A stretch of 64,000 nt of DNA from Pseudanabaenaceae cyanobacterium SKYG29 (GCA_025055675.1 JANWWT010000001.1:496001-560000); one strand, 5' to 3'. Numbered from the stretch's first letter, positions 9,581 through 20,311 are shown. A program made the numbers and translations. The notes: generated from the sequence alone by a model not told the origin.

Positions 9581-10482
9581 TGGTGCCTCTCCTACTAGCT
9601 CTCGCTCTGGCTTCCCCCTGTACTGAGTGCTTTGTGTTGCTCTACCCCGATCGGGATACTTCTCCTGGATTTAAGGACTACCGCTGCGGGGATTTGAGCT
9701 ATGACGGGCATAGGGGCACGGATTTTGCCATAGCTGATGAGGGGCGGATGGCAATGGGGGTAAAGGTAGTGGCAGTAGCGGCGGGCAGAGTGCTGCGGGT
9801 GCGAGATGGGGTACCCGACAGGAAAGTGAGCAATCCCGACTCAGTGAAGGGGCAGGAGTGCGGTAATGGTGTGGTCATTGACCATGGGGAGGGTTGGGAA
9901 ACGCAATATTGCCATTTACGGCAGGGGTCAGTGCGGGTGCGCCCAGGGCAACGGGTAGAGCAGGGGACAGTACTGGGCTTGGTTGGGCAGTCTGGCTTAG
10001 CTTCCTTTCCCCATGTACACCTAGAGGTACGGTATCAGGGGCAACCGATCGACCCCCATGGGGGGGTAGAACTAGCTAGGGATTGTCAAGCTAATAGAAC
10101 TGGTCTTTGGCAGCAACCCATCCCCTACGTGCCGACGGGTCTAATTCATGCTGGCTTCAGTCCCCAGGCACCAACCATGGCAGAGCTGGAACAGGGCAAG
10201 TGGGAAGGAGTAGAGATTACCACAAAGGACAAAGCGCTGGTATTTTGGACACGCTCCTATGGTGTGAAGAGAGGTGACCAGTTGTCCATGATCATTGTCA
10301 ATCCAGCCCAACAAAAAGTAGTAGACTATCGCACTACCCTAGAGAAAGACAATCGCTTGTTTATGTTGTTCACAGGAACGCGACGGCTTAGCCCTGGGGT
10401 GTGGACAGCCACTTTTCGATTAGAGCGCAACAGGGAACGACTGATTGATGTTACTCGCACTGTAAATGTCCGACAAAACTAA
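9580..10482 (+). CDS. Exported M23/LytM-type peptidase
   Basis: The 300-residue protein begins with a signal-like stretch (MVPLLLALALASPCTECF), so it probably acts in the periplasm. The M23 zinc-peptidase landmarks are HRGTDFAIADEG (His and Asp ligands), GNGVVIDHGEGWETQYCHL and FPHVHLEVRY (H-x-H). The C-terminal 120 residues form a beta-rich extension (AELEQGKWEGVEI onward). Family members cut peptidoglycan cross-links or are adaptors; here the metal ligands look intact. I chose the ATG at 9580, which overlaps the kinase stop as TGATG, rather than an upstream TTG at 9538 inside the kinase. Confidence 0.88.
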   Translation: MVPLLLALALASPCTECFVLLYPDRDTSPGFKDYRCGDLSYDGHRGTDFAIADEGRMAMGVKVVAVAAGRVLRVRDGVPDRKVSNPDSVKGQECGNGVVIDHGEGWETQYCHLRQGSVRVRPGQRVEQGTVLGLVGQSGLASFPHVHLEVRYQGQPIDPHGGVELARDCQANRTGLWQQPIPYVPTGLIHAGFSPQAPTMAELEQGKWEGVEITTKDKALVFWTRSYGVKRGDQLSMIIVNPAQQKVVDYRTTLEKDNRLFMLFTGTRRLSPGVWTATFRLERNRERLIDVTRTVNVRQN

Positions 10483-10548
10483 TTGCCCGATCGGTCAAAT
10501 TTCCTAGGGTATAGGTAGAATAAAAGCCGTGGTTTTCCTGGTAGTGGA

Positions 10549-12270
10549 TTGCGTAGCTCTTACTTTGCTCTTTTACCTTACATTAAAACCCAATGGTGGT
10601 TATTAACTAAAGCGATTGCCTGCACGATCGTTTACATCGGTGGTATGCCCATTCTAGCAATGATATTTGGGCTGGTTTCGGAGGCGGTAGGGGAAGGAAG
10701 TATTAGCAAAATTACCACAGTGTCAGGTTACACAGTTTTGTTATTCACTGTGCAGGGTTTTTGTCAGTATGGACAGGATGTGATGATGGCGGAGGCAGCC
10801 CTGCAGGTAACAAAGGAGTTACGAGTAGATGCTTTCTCCCACTTACAATCTTTAGATTTGAGCTATTTTGCCGAGGCAAGGGCAGGGGATTTATCCTACC
10901 GCTTAACAGAGGACATCGATCGGATTGGGGAAGTGATGGGCAAGTTTTTCTATCAGTTTCTTCCCTCACTGTTACAGTTAATTTTGATCTTGGGGTATAT
11001 GTTTTACCTCAACTGGATTCTAACTCTGACTGTCCTGATTGTGGCTCCTTTGTTAGCGGTGATTGTGGCCTGGTTTGGCGATCGGATGTTGAATTTAGCC
11101 CGTAGGAGTCAAGACCAAGTATCTAGTTTATCGGCATTCCTGGCGGAGATTTTTAGTGGTATTCGTCTGGTGAGAGCCTTTGGGGCAGAAGCATTTGAAA
11201 CTAGCCGATTTCAGCAAGCGGCGGAACTACACAGACAAAGTAAATATGCCACCGATCGGATTCGTTCCATCCAATATCCGGTGGTCAGTTTATTGCAGGC
11301 ATTGGCAATTATTATTCTGATTTGGATTGCTGTATGGCAGATTGCCCAGGGGGTGCTAGCAGTGAAAAATTTTGTCTCCTTTTGTGCCGCTGTTGCTCTC
11401 TTGATTGACCCGATTAGAAATGTTACCAATAATTACAATGAATTGAAACAGGTGCAGGCATCCACCGATCGAGTTTTTGAATTATTCCAACTGCAACCAG
11501 CTGTTACGGAGCATCCCGCAGCAATTACTTTAGGTACAATTCAGGGAAAAATTGAATTTAGGGGCGTTTATTTCAAGTATCCTGACCAGACGGATTGGGT
11601 ACTAAAAAACATCAACACTACTATCTATCCAGGGGAAATTGTCGCTCTCGTGGGGGCATCAGGGGCAGGCAAAAGTACCTTCATGAATTTGTTACTGCGT
11701 TTCTACGACCCCCAGCAGGGCAAAGTATTAATTGATGACCAGGATATTAGTAAAGTTACCCTCCGCAGCCTGCGTCAGCAAATCGCTATTGTGCCCCAAG
11801 AAACTATCCTTTTTTCCGGTACAGTAGCCGCTAACATTGCCTTTGGCAAGACAAATATCGATCGGGCAGAAATTGAAAAAGCAGCAAAAGTTGCTAATGC
11901 TCACGACTTCATTATGGCACTCCCCCAACAATACGACACTTGGGTAGGGGAACGGGGAGTAAATCTGTCGGGTGGACAGCGCCAGCGAATAGCAATTGCC
12001 AGAGCCGTGTTACATAATCCCAAAATTCTCCTCTTAGACGAAGCTACTTCTGCTTTGGATAGTGAATCAGAAGCCCTAGTGCAAGAAGCACTGCAAAGAT
12101 TAATGTACGACCGCACCGTATTAATTGTTGCTCACCGCTTGGCAACCGTGAGGAACTGCGATCGGATTTTTGTCCTCGATAAGGGTCAGATCATCGAATC
12201 GGGTAGCCATCAAGAGTTACTAGCCCTTAACGGTCGCTATAGCCAACTCCATGCCCGTCAGTTTTCCTAG
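10549..12270 (+). CDS. ABC exporter, fused membrane and ATPase domains (MsbA-like half transporter)
   Basis: The 573-residue protein has an N-terminal six-helix ABC membrane domain (about residues 20-310) and a C-terminal ATPase with Walker A GASGAGKST, Q-loop VPQETILFSG, signature LSGGQRQRIAIARA, Walker B ILLLDEATSALDS and the H-loop AHRLATV. Such half transporters act as dimers exporting lipids or hydrophobic compounds; the substrate cannot be told. The frame has no ATG near the 5' end. The start is a TTG at 10549 (reading MRSSYFALLPYIKTQ), which fits the N terminus of cyanobacterial relatives. Its 3' end overlaps the convergent DedA gene by 44 bp. Confidence 0.92.
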   Translation: MRSSYFALLPYIKTQWWLLTKAIACTIVYIGGMPILAMIFGLVSEAVGEGSISKITTVSGYTVLLFTVQGFCQYGQDVMMAEAALQVTKELRVDAFSHLQSLDLSYFAEARAGDLSYRLTEDIDRIGEVMGKFFYQFLPSLLQLILILGYMFYLNWILTLTVLIVAPLLAVIVAWFGDRMLNLARRSQDQVSSLSAFLAEIFSGIRLVRAFGAEAFETSRFQQAAELHRQSKYATDRIRSIQYPVVSLLQALAIIILIWIAVWQIAQGVLAVKNFVSFCAAVALLIDPIRNVTNNYNELKQVQASTDRVFELFQLQPAVTEHPAAITLGTIQGKIEFRGVYFKYPDQTDWVLKNINTTIYPGEIVALVGASGAGKSTFMNLLLRFYDPQQGKVLIDDQDISKVTLRSLRQQIAIVPQETILFSGTVAANIAFGKTNIDRAEIEKAAKVANAHDFIMALPQQYDTWVGERGVNLSGGQRQRIAIARAVLHNPKILLLDEATSALDSESEALVQEALQRLMYDRTVLIVAHRLATVRNCDRIFVLDKGQIIESGSHQELLALNGRYSQLHARQFS

Positions 12271-12904
12271 GGCGAGCATCAGACCGCCATAGCCAAATTA
12301 CCAACACCAATAGAGCCAGAACAGCAAACCGTAAAACATAGCTCACTAAATCCGAGAGAGATATATACTGACCGCAAAAGTAAGCTATGGAAGTCATCGT
12401 CGCCCCCCAAGTAATTGCCCCCAAACTGTTAAAAATTAAAAAACGGGGATAACTCATACCCGCAATACCTGCCAACGGACCAGCAAAAATGCGTAAAAGG
12501 GCGACGAATCTGCCCAGGAACACTGCCCGATCGGCATTAGCGTTAAATTTTTCCTGCGCCCGTTCTATGTGTTCATGGGGGATCGCAAATACATGGGCAA
12601 TCCTTTCTACCAATACCAAGCCACCCCAGCGCCCCAACCAGTAGCCACAGCTATCGCCAATGATGGCACCCCCAATCGCGCTTATCAGTACCCCTGGGTA
12701 ACTCAACTCGCCATTCCCTGCCAAAAAACCGCCAATCAAAGTCAAAGTCTCCCCTGGCAAAGGGATACCTGCATTTTCTAGCAAAATTCCTGCAAAAATC
12801 ACCCCATAGCCGTAACGGTGGGCTAACTGCAACAGCGTATCTAAGTTGAAGATTTCAGCCACAGCTACATCGCCTAACCTTGCGTCCTCATTATAGTCAG
12901 CCAC
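12227..12904 (-). CDS. DedA family membrane protein
   Basis: The 225-residue protein shows the DedA/SNARE-associated (VTT) domain: [40 protein letters not shown], and [22 protein letters not shown]. Four to five hydrophobic segments are visible. Members are thought to be lipid scramblases or flippases and affect membrane homeostasis. The last 44 bp overlap the convergent ABC exporter gene, so the C-terminal basic tail ([13 protein letters not shown]) is encoded opposite the exporter's C terminus. Confidence 0.9.
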   Translation of the reverse strand: MADYNEDARLGDVAVAEIFNLDTLLQLAHRYGYGVIFAGILLENAGIPLPGETLTLIGGFLAGNGELSYPGVLISAIGGAIIGDSCGYWLGRWGGLVLVERIAHVFAIPHEHIERAQEKFNANADRAVFLGRFVALLRIFAGPLAGIAGMSYPRFLIFNSLGAITWGATMTSIAYFCGQYISLSDLVSYVLRFAVLALLVLVIWLWRSDARPRKTDGHGVGYSDR

Positions 12905-12960
12905 CTCTTCGGTACTCCTACCCCCTCTGGTACAATCAGTACTGCCGCAGCAATCGAACT

Positions 12961-13299
12961 ATGCAGCTCTCACAACTGTTAGATACCCTCAAATTCAATG
13001 ACCAGGGCTTGATTCCTGTAATTACCCAGGATTACCGCGATAATACCGTCTTGATGATGGCGTGGATGAATGCGGCAGCGATCGTTAAGACCTTGGAGAC
13101 AGGGGAAGTCCATTACTGGAGCCGATCGCGACAGGAGTTATGGCACAAGGGGGCAACCTCAGGGCATATTCAAAAACTAAAGCAATTCTTCTACGACTGT
13201 GATGCTGACACTCTACTAGTCAAGGTGGAGCAAATAGGAGGTATAGCCTGTCATACAGGTGCTCGCAGCTGTTTTTTCACAGAGGTACAGCTGGATTAA
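12961..13299 (+). CDS. hisI: Phosphoribosyl-AMP cyclohydrolase
   Basis: The 112-residue enzyme opens the adenine ring of PR-AMP in histidine synthesis. The visible motifs are [34 protein letters not shown], and the metal-binding cysteines in [27 protein letters not shown]. It is the cyclohydrolase alone: no HisE pyrophosphohydrolase domain follows, so hisE must be elsewhere. The ATG at 12961 gives the family-standard N terminus; a longer in-frame start at 12880 is unlikely. The stop overlaps the convergent GNAT stop by 4 bp in a shared TTAA. Confidence 0.95.
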   Translation: MQLSQLLDTLKFNDQGLIPVITQDYRDNTVLMMAWMNAAAIVKTLETGEVHYWSRSRQELWHKGATSGHIQKLKQFFYDCDADTLLVKVEQIGGIACHTGARSCFFTEVQLD

Positions 13300-13796
13300 T
13301 TGTACCAAAACATCCCTTTAATCCCTTCGGGGTCGGGGCAAAAACCAAGGCGCTTGTAGAATTCCACCACATGGGCATCGGCAAAGAGACTGATATTACT
13401 GATGTCTGCCCGCCGCAGCTCATTGATTAACTCCAGCATCAACGCTCTGCCCAATCCCCGATTCTGAAATTCTGGATGAATCGCCACATCCCATATCGTT
13501 GCATTAAAAGCGTGGTCGGACGTAGCCCTAGCAAAACCAATCAATCTTTGGTAAGAACCACGAAAATACCACAGGGAAGCTACCACAAAGCTATATTGCA
13601 AAGCTCTTTTTACCTTGTGCAGAGGACGACGGGACCAACCCACTGCATCACAGAGTTCTTCTAGTTCGTAGAGGTCAATATTTTTGTCTGTACTGAAGTA
13701 TATCTGTTCCGTGTAGCCTGGCAACCGCCGCATCTTGGCTTTCTTTGCCGCTTCGGGAACTTCCGTGGTACTAAACAGGCTCTTCCAAAACACCAT
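13296..13796 (-). CDS. GNAT acetyltransferase related to plastid NSI/Ycf52
   Basis: The 166-residue protein contains a GNAT domain with the acetyl-CoA loop [14 protein letters not shown] and the strand [11 protein letters not shown]. Blocks such as [33 protein letters not shown] and [13 protein letters not shown] match plant NSI/GNAT1 and algal Ycf52, which acetylate chloroplast proteins and affect state transitions. A role in protein acetylation here is inference from that relationship. The start is the ATG at 13796. The gene is convergent with hisI and overlaps it by 4 bp. Confidence 0.88.
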   Translation of the reverse strand: MVFWKSLFSTTEVPEAAKKAKMRRLPGYTEQIYFSTDKNIDLYELEELCDAVGWSRRPLHKVKRALQYSFVVASLWYFRGSYQRLIGFARATSDHAFNATIWDVAIHPEFQNRGLGRALMLELINELRRADISNISLFADAHVVEFYKRLGFCPDPEGIKGMFWYN

Positions 13797-13825
13797 GATT
13801 GCCCAGTCTCTATGGATTGAGTGTA

Positions 13826-15040
13826 CTACGTCTGGTTGGTAATTGCGTACTTATCCTTACCCCGTCCCAAGGCGAATTTTACTGACTCTGCCACATTGTC
13901 ACTACAGGTTACGACAAATACAACCAAGGCAAGGAGGGAGAGCAAGCTAGCTATCCAAAATACTGTTACAAGGGGTACGCTGGGCGGCAGGAGCTGCATC
14001 ACCCATCCCACCATACTGGCAGCAGTGGCAATCCCTACGTCAAAACCTAACCAGGCAGTCCCCATGACTGTCCCCCTCTCCTGGGGCGATGTGCGGTCTG
14101 CTAGCCAAGCAATGACAGTAGGGATCGCTGTCCCCGCTGCTACCCCGTCGAGGATGGCACCCATCACGATCGCTTCCGCCGAGTTAGCCGTAGCGACAAT
14201 AACCATGGACAGGGCATAACAGACTAGGGAGAAGGTGACAAATATGCCGCGTCCGTAACGGTCTCCCAGGCTAGCCACAGGCATCCGAAAGATAAATTGC
14301 GCCATAGAGGCAGCGGCGTAAAACGTACCAGCTCCCACCCCTAGGTTCAACTCATCCATCAGTTTGGGTAAGTAGGTACTGACAATGCCGAATACCATAC
14401 CCACTGCCAGGAGGACAAAGGCAGGCGATCGCACTTTAGCCGTGGTGACCAGTTTCCAGATGGGTAAGTATTTTTGCTTGTGGTAAAGGCGAGGCTCGTA
14501 GTTGTCCTGGACAAACAAGGTGCACAATAGCCCAATCATGGCAAAGGTGGAAGCCATGGCAAAGGCCGCCCCGTAGCCCAGAGCAGCCCTCAGGGTATCC
14601 CCCGCCCAAGGACCCAGTCCCAAGCCCAAAGGGTTAACCAGACTCAAGAAACCAATTACCTGTCCCCTTTTGCCTGGAGGAGCTATATCTCCCATCAGGG
14701 CAGCATAACCCGTAGCAAATGACCCCACCGCCAAAGCATGAACTGGACGGAGAGCAATCACCACAGGTACATGGGGCAAGAGATGATAAAGGAGGGGAAT
14801 TGTCCCCGCAATGATCAAACCCATCTGCATCGATCGTCTCCGTCCCCAGCGATCGGTCAAGCGCCCCAGGGCACCGCGAAACAGGATTAAGCCCGTAGCA
14901 AAGGTAGCCATCACCAAGCCCACGTAGGCTTCTCCCTTTAACTCCTCTCCCACATAGAGGGGCATAATCGGTAAATTACACCCCATGCTCGACCAAAAAC
15001 TTAAACCCGCAACAAAAGCAAAGATGGCAGAAACAGACAT
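13826..15040 (-). CDS. Major facilitator superfamily transporter
   Basis: The protein is about 404 residues with 12 hydrophobic segments. MFS motif A is visible as [13 protein letters not shown] in the first half, with a repeat, [11 protein letters not shown], in the second half, plus [19 protein letters not shown] in helix 5. The substrate is unknown; an efflux role is common for this group. I prefer the ATG at 15040 ([16 protein letters not shown]). A GTG at 15046 would share TAGTG with the stop of the upstream helicase gene. The tight spacing suggests co-transcription with that helicase. Confidence 0.88.
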   Translation of the reverse strand: MSVSAIFAFVAGLSFWSSMGCNLPIMPLYVGEELKGEAYVGLVMATFATGLILFRGALGRLTDRWGRRRSMQMGLIIAGTIPLLYHLLPHVPVVIALRPVHALAVGSFATGYAALMGDIAPPGKRGQVIGFLSLVNPLGLGLGPWAGDTLRAALGYGAAFAMASTFAMIGLLCTLFVQDNYEPRLYHKQKYLPIWKLVTTAKVRSPAFVLLAVGMVFGIVSTYLPKLMDELNLGVGAGTFYAAASMAQFIFRMPVASLGDRYGRGIFVTFSLVCYALSMVIVATANSAEAIVMGAILDGVAAGTAIPTVIAWLADRTSPQERGTVMGTAWLGFDVGIATAASMVGWVMQLLPPSVPLVTVFWIASLLSLLALVVFVVTCSDNVAESVKFALGRGKDKYAITNQT

Positions 15041-15045
15041 GAGCA

Positions 15046-16443
15046 CTAACGTTTAGGACTACTGACAACCCGCTGGCTAGAATTGTGCTGACGGCGAAGG
15101 GGTTTAGGGGGCTGTTTTGCCAAAATTTCCATCACCGCCTTTTCCGCCCGGTCGGATTGCATCTGGGAGTATGCCAACTGCAAAGCGGCTGCCGCTACTG
15201 CCTGGGGGTCATAAATTTCCGTCAGCTGGGAGACCAAAGGGAGAAACGAAGCTAATCTTTCCCCAGTGAGGGCATTGTGAATCTGGGTGGTAAAGCGGGC
15301 GATCCAACAAGCCTGGAGTTGTTGTAGGGTAGGCATCTCACAGATTTTGATCGGTTGTCCTGTCAGCTTCTCCAACTGTTTGAGGCGGTACTTTTCCTTG
15401 GCGGTGATCAGAGAAATAGCCTTGCCTGTCCTGCCTGCCCTGCCTGTACGCCCAATGCGGTGGATATAGCGATCGGGGTCGTCGGGCAAATCTAGGTTAA
15501 ACACATGGGTTAGCCCATCAATGTCTAAGCCCCTGGCGGCAATATCAGTAGCCACAATCCACTTAACCTGCTGGCTGCGAAACCTGCGGATAAGCATTTC
15601 TCGCTGGGACTGGGAGAGATTGCCGTGGTATTCATCTACCGAGTGTCCTGCTTCCTGCAAAAGTGTGTTCAGACGGCTGGCCGTCTCTTTGGTACGGACG
15701 AAAATAATCGCCGACTCGGGGGACTCCAACTCCAAAATTGGCAGTAAAGCCTCTTCCTTCGTGAGGTGGGCAGGGACAAAATAAGCCTGCTGTTCAATCT
15801 GTTTTTTGGTGACAGCATCAGTTTTGATCTGGACGGTGACAGGGTTTTTGAGATAGCGTTGCACCAGTTTCTGGACAGGGATCGGCATCGTGGCGGAGAA
15901 GAACGCCGACTGTTTGTCCTTGGGGGTAGCACTGAGAATCCTCTCCACATCCTCGATAAATCCCATATTCAACATTTCATCCGCCTCATCCAGCACAAAA
16001 TGGCGAACCTGTTGCAAGTCCAGTACCCCCCGCTCCAGCAAATCAATCACCCGTCCTGGCGTACCCACGACAATCTGTACCCCCTGCTCCAGTTGCTTAA
16101 TCTGCCGCTCGATCGCTTGTCCGCCATAGACACAGGTAATTCGTGCTCCCCCTGGTTTGAGGTTGAAACTTTTAACCGCCTGCATCACCTGCAACGCCAA
16201 TTCCCGTGTGGGAGTGAGGATAATCCCCTGCAGCAGGGGACTGGCTGGGTCAATTAACTCCAGCAGAGGCAGCGCAAAAGCCGCGGTTTTACCCGTCCCC
16301 GTCTGTGCCAGTCCCAAAACATCCCTGCCCATGAGCAAATGGGGAATCGCCTGGGCTTGAATAGGAGTGGGATGGACAAAACCTAAAGTCTGCAACAGTT
16401 CTACACGCTGTACCGAAATACCAAGGTCAAGAAAAGTGGGCAT
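15046..16443 (-). CDS. crhR: DEAD-box RNA helicase (CrhR-like)
   Basis: The 465-residue protein has the complete helicase core: Q motif (GFVHPTPIQAQAIP), I (AQTGTGKTA), Ia (PTRELA), Ib (GTPGR), II (DEAD), III (SAT), V (ATDIAARGLDID) and VI (HRIGRTGRAGRTG). The C-terminal extension (LTGERLASFLPLVSQL, then ALQLAYSQMQSDRAEKAV) resembles that of cyanobacterial CrhR, a redox- and cold-responsive RNA helicase, more than E. coli DeaD/CsdA. The assignment to CrhR is moderate because cyanobacteria can have several DEAD-box genes. The tail is basic (PPKPLRRQHNSSQ), fitting RNA binding. The MFS transporter gene follows closely. Confidence 0.9.
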   Translation of the reverse strand: MPTFLDLGISVQRVELLQTLGFVHPTPIQAQAIPHLLMGRDVLGLAQTGTGKTAAFALPLLELIDPASPLLQGIILTPTRELALQVMQAVKSFNLKPGGARITCVYGGQAIERQIKQLEQGVQIVVGTPGRVIDLLERGVLDLQQVRHFVLDEADEMLNMGFIEDVERILSATPKDKQSAFFSATMPIPVQKLVQRYLKNPVTVQIKTDAVTKKQIEQQAYFVPAHLTKEEALLPILELESPESAIIFVRTKETASRLNTLLQEAGHSVDEYHGNLSQSQREMLIRRFRSQQVKWIVATDIAARGLDIDGLTHVFNLDLPDDPDRYIHRIGRTGRAGRTGKAISLITAKEKYRLKQLEKLTGQPIKICEMPTLQQLQACWIARFTTQIHNALTGERLASFLPLVSQLTEIYDPQAVAAAALQLAYSQMQSDRAEKAVMEILAKQPPKPLRRQHNSSQRVVSSPKR

Positions 16444-16577
16444 AGTTGCTCCTAGCTATGTGTACCGTTGCCCAGCCCTTCCTCAATCAGTAGCTAAACT
16501 GCCGCAGGTAGAACGGGCAAGCATCTTATCATACCCCATCATAGCCGAATTTGTTAAGTTCTGTGAAGACCGCCGCA

Positions 16578-16619
16578 GTAAACTTGCTTACAAATAACTG
16601 GGATGTAAGACAGTAAAAT
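16578..16619 (+). promoter_or_regulatory. NtcA-activated promoter of carB (site plus -10 box)
   Basis: GTA-AACTTGCT-TAC at 16578-16591 matches the NtcA palindrome GTA-N8-TAC. Exactly 22 bases further on is TAAAAT (16614-16619), fitting the TAN3T -10 box at the 20-24 base spacing of canonical NtcA-activated promoters. The start would be near 16626, about 24 bases before the carB ATG at 16650. All three elements are directly visible; binding itself is inference from the known consensus. Confidence 0.75.
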
Positions 16620-16649
16620 AATCGACTGATTGTAAACAGTAATTTCTCC

Positions 16650-19600
16650 ATGCCCCGGCGTAACGACATCCATAAAATTCTGCTCATCGGTGCGGGTCCG
16701 ATCGTCATTGGTCAAGCCTGCGAATTTGACTATTCAGGCACCCAGGCGTGCAAAGTCCTCAAGGAAGAGGGCTACGAAGTGGTATTAGTCAACTCCAACC
16801 CCGCTACGATCATGACTGACCCCCGTACTGCCGATCGGACTTACATTGAGCCTATCACACCGGAGATTGTGGAGCAGATCATTGCTAAGGAGCGCCCTGA
16901 TGCGCTGTTACCCACTATGGGGGGACAAACTGCTCTCAATACCGCTGTGGCTTTGGCAGAGGGGGGTGTGTTAGACAAGTATGGTGTAGAGCTGATCGGG
17001 GCAAAGTTAGAGGCGATCAAAAAGGCAGAAGACCGCAAATTGTTCAAGGAGACGATGCAGCAGATAGGCATCAAGGTCTGTCCGTCGGGGTTGGCGACCA
17101 CCATGGCAGAAGCGCGGGCAGTGGCGCAGAGTATTGGCAGTTATCCCTTGATTATTCGTCCCAGTTACACCCTGGGGGGCACAGGCGGTGGCATTGCCTA
17201 CAACCAAGAAGAGTTTGAACAGATTGCCAGTGGTGGGTTAGAGGCTTCCCCACGGTCCCAAATTTTGATTGAACAGTCCCTCTTGGGCTGGAAGGAGTAT
17301 GAACTAGAGGTGATGCGGGATATTGCCGACAATGTGGTGATCATTTGTAGTATTGAAAATGTCGACCCGATGGGCGTACATACAGGGGATTCAATTACCG
17401 TCGCTCCTGCCCAAACCTTGACCGATAAAGAGTATCAACGGCTACGGGACTATGCCATCAAAGTGATGCGTGCCATCGGTGTGGAAACTGGTGGTTCTAA
17501 TGTGCAGTTTGCCGTCAACCCAGAGGACGGAGAAGTAATCATTATTGAGATGAATCCCCGTGTGTCCCGCAGTTCCGCCCTGGCTTCCAAGGCGACGGGT
17601 TTCCCCATTGCTAAAATGGCAGCGAAGTTAGCGGTGGGCTATACCCTCAACGAAATTCCCAACGACATCACCAAAAAGACACCCGCCAGTTTTGAACCTA
17701 CCATCGACTACGTTGTCACCAAAATTCCGCGCTTTGCTTTTGAGAAATTCCCTGGTTCTGACCCCACCCTGACCACGCAAATGAAGTCGGTGGGAGAGGT
17801 GATGGCGATCGGGCGGACATTCCAGGAGTCAGTGCAAAAAGCGATTCGCTCGTTAGAGACGGGCAGGTTTGGCTTTGGTGCCGACCGCGAAGACCCCGTT
17901 TACTCCCTAGAGCAAATTAAGGCGAGTTTGCGCACCCCCAATCCCGATCGGTTATTGATGATTCGCCAGGCATTTTTAGCGGGGTTGACAGTGGAAACAG
18001 TGGCTAATTTAAGCAAGATTGACCCCTGGTTTATCCAAAAATTGCGGGAAATCACTGACCAAGAATTGGCAATCAAGGGCAAAGCTCTGGCGGAAATTGC
18101 ACCAGAGGAAATGCTCCAACTAAAACGAATGGGCTTTAGCGATCGGCAAATTGCCTTTTTGACCAGAACTAGCGAAGACGATGTACGAGAATATCGCCAG
18201 CAATTGGGGATAGTTCCTGTCTATAAAACCGTAGATACTTGTGCTGCTGAATTTGAGGCGTTTACTCCCTATCACTACTCCACCTACGAAACAGAAACGG
18301 AAATTAGACCAACAGAGAAGCCCAAGGTGATGATTCTAGGGGGCGGTCCCAACCGCATTGGGCAAGGGATTGAGTTTGACTACTGTTGTTGCCATGCTAG
18401 CTACGCTCTGCAGGAGTTGGGTTATGAAACGATCATGGTCAACTCTAACCCCGAAACAGTTTCCACCGACTACGACACTAGCGATCGTCTCTATTTTGAA
18501 CCCCTAACCCGCGAAGATGTATTGAATATAATTGAGGCGGAAAAACCGATCGGTATTATCATTCAATTTGGGGGACAGACGCCCCTCAAGTTAGCTATTC
18601 CCCTGCAAAAGTATCTGCAAGCCCATCCAGAATTGCCAACAAAAATCTGGGGGACATCGCCTGACTCGATTGACATTGCTGAAGACCGGGAGCGGTTTGA
18701 AAAAATCTGTGAAGAGTTGGGTATCCGTCAGCCTGCCAATGGCATTGCGCGGTCATTTCCGGAAGCTCTAGAAGTAGCGCGTCGCGTTGGCTATCCCGTG
18801 GTAGTCCGTCCCAGCTACGTTTTGGGGGGGCGGGGGATGGAAGTCGTCTACACCGATAGCGAACTAGAAAACTACATGCTGCGGGCAGTTTTAATTGAAC
18901 CGGAGCACCCTGTATTGATTGACCATTTTCTGGAGGGGGCGATCGAAGTTGACGTAGATGCCATTGCCGACAGTCAGGGGAACGTAGTGATTGGGGGGAT
19001 CATGGAACACATAGAGGAAGCGGGGATTCACTCTGGGGATTCCGCCTGTGCTATTCCCACTTTCTCCCTCAGCAAAGCCACCCTCGATACCATCAGAGAA
19101 TGGACAATCGCTCTGGCTAAGCGTCTGCAGGTGGTTGGTTTAATGAACGTACAATACGCAGTGCAAGTAGAGCGCAATGGCTATCAGAAAGAGCAGGTGT
19201 TCATCCTAGAAGCCAATCCCAGAGCGTCACGCACGGTGCCCTATGTTAGCAAAGCGATCGGTGTGCCCCTGGTCAACCTGGCAACTAAGGTGATGGCGGG
19301 CTACTCACTGCCTGAATTGGGATTTACAAGGGAAGTATTCCCCGATCGGATATCCATCAAGGAAGCTGTCTTACCCTTTGCCAAATTCCCTGGCACAGAT
19401 ACGATTTTGGGACCAGAAATGCGATCGACGGGGGAAGTAATGGGCATTGATACAGACTTTGGGCGCGCCTATGCTAAATCCCAGATTGCAGCGGGGCAGA
19501 ATTTACCCCTAAGTGGGACTGTATTTATTTCAGTCAATGAAAGAGACAAACGCAGCGTTACCAGTGTTGCCGAAGGCTTTGCCGAGTTAGGTTTTAGAAT

Positions 19601-19916
19601 CATTGCTACAGAAGGGACCTATAGGATTTTGCAGCGCAATGGCATTCCCTGTCAGCAAGTCCTAAAACTCCACGAAGGTAGACCCCACATCGGGGATGCG
19701 ATCAAAAATGGGCAGGTACAACTAATTGTGAACACCCCCTCCGGCAGTGAAGCCCAGACCGATGCCCAAATGATCCGCCGGGCTGCTCTTCTGTACAAAA
19801 TTCCTGTTATCACCACTATTGCGGGAGCTAAAGCCACGATCGCTGCCATTCGTGCCCTTAAGGAAGCCCCCCTCTCGGTTCAGGCAATTCAGGAATTTCA
19901 CCAGGCAGTGCGTTAG
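16650..19916 (+). CDS. carB: Carbamoyl-phosphate synthase large subunit
   Basis: The 1088-residue protein makes carbamoyl phosphate for arginine and pyrimidine synthesis from bicarbonate, ATP and ammonia passed from CarA. Its two ATP-grasp halves begin [22 protein letters not shown] and [20 protein letters not shown], each with a conserved RPSYxLGG loop ([12 protein letters not shown] and [12 protein letters not shown]). The C-terminal allosteric MGS domain follows (about residue 940 on: [24 protein letters not shown]). Length is typical. carA is not adjacent. The gene has its own upstream NtcA-type promoter, suggesting induction when nitrogen is scarce. Confidence 0.97.
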   Translation: MPRRNDIHKILLIGAGPIVIGQACEFDYSGTQACKVLKEEGYEVVLVNSNPATIMTDPRTADRTYIEPITPEIVEQIIAKERPDALLPTMGGQTALNTAVALAEGGVLDKYGVELIGAKLEAIKKAEDRKLFKETMQQIGIKVCPSGLATTMAEARAVAQSIGSYPLIIRPSYTLGGTGGGIAYNQEEFEQIASGGLEASPRSQILIEQSLLGWKEYELEVMRDIADNVVIICSIENVDPMGVHTGDSITVAPAQTLTDKEYQRLRDYAIKVMRAIGVETGGSNVQFAVNPEDGEVIIIEMNPRVSRSSALASKATGFPIAKMAAKLAVGYTLNEIPNDITKKTPASFEPTIDYVVTKIPRFAFEKFPGSDPTLTTQMKSVGEVMAIGRTFQESVQKAIRSLETGRFGFGADREDPVYSLEQIKASLRTPNPDRLLMIRQAFLAGLTVETVANLSKIDPWFIQKLREITDQELAIKGKALAEIAPEEMLQLKRMGFSDRQIAFLTRTSEDDVREYRQQLGIVPVYKTVDTCAAEFEAFTPYHYSTYETETEIRPTEKPKVMILGGGPNRIGQGIEFDYCCCHASYALQELGYETIMVNSNPETVSTDYDTSDRLYFEPLTREDVLNIIEAEKPIGIIIQFGGQTPLKLAIPLQKYLQAHPELPTKIWGTSPDSIDIAEDRERFEKICEELGIRQPANGIARSFPEALEVARRVGYPVVVRPSYVLGGRGMEVVYTDSELENYMLRAVLIEPEHPVLIDHFLEGAIEVDVDAIADSQGNVVIGGIMEHIEEAGIHSGDSACAIPTFSLSKATLDTIREWTIALAKRLQVVGLMNVQYAVQVERNGYQKEQVFILEANPRASRTVPYVSKAIGVPLVNLATKVMAGYSLPELGFTREVFPDRISIKEAVLPFAKFPGTDTILGPEMRSTGEVMGIDTDFGRAYAKSQIAAGQNLPLSGTVFISVNERDKRSVTSVAEGFAELGFRIIATEGTYRILQRNGIPCQQVLKLHEGRPHIGDAIKNGQVQLIVNTPSGSEAQTDAQMIRRAALLYKIPVITTIAGAKATIAAIRALKEAPLSVQAIQEFHQAVR

Positions 19917-20311
19917 CTGTTTTCTAAACTCTACGGACCACGCTGTGTGAATTGCAACTTTGCTCTTAGTGTATTGAGTAGGGGAGGCGGCACCCATTTG
20001 GGCTGCTGTTGCTTCTGTCTATCCAAAACTACAGGGGTACTGTATTTGCTGCCCCAAGCTAAGTCTCAATTTAACCTGTTGCTAAACTATGGCGGTGAAA
20101 AAGGTATTGTAAATCTTGTCCCTGCGCATTTCTGACGGAAGTAGATAGAAAACAGGTTGCGGAAAGGAAAGCTGTAATTCTTCTATTTATTTGACCAATG
20201 AAAATTCCGTCACTGCGGGCTACTATCTGAAGGCGGAAGAGCTATTAAACCATTCCCCAATGCTACAAACGATCGTTGCTCACCCTACTATCTCTTAAAG
20301 CAAGTCTCTGA
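19917..20311. other. 395-bp gap between carB and the FkbM methyltransferase
   Basis: I see no convincing gene here on either strand. A 62-codon frame starting with GTG at 19947 has an odd composition (a CCCFC run) and no ribosome binding site or family match. Other frames are shorter than 20 codons. The nonamer CTACTATCT occurs twice (near 20220 and 20285). No terminator with a T-run is obvious. In a window where convergent genes usually overlap, this is the largest empty stretch. A small RNA or a degraded gene is possible but unsupported. Confidence 0.5.

Noticed and set aside
15766-16257. 163-codon open frame opposite the DEAD-box helicase
   Set aside because: It is a shadow of the helicase reading frame, with no domain and an atypical composition.
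19947-20135. 62-codon frame downstream of carB
   Set aside because: It has a GTG start without a ribosome binding site, an odd Cys run, and no similarity that I recognise. Left as part of an empty gap.
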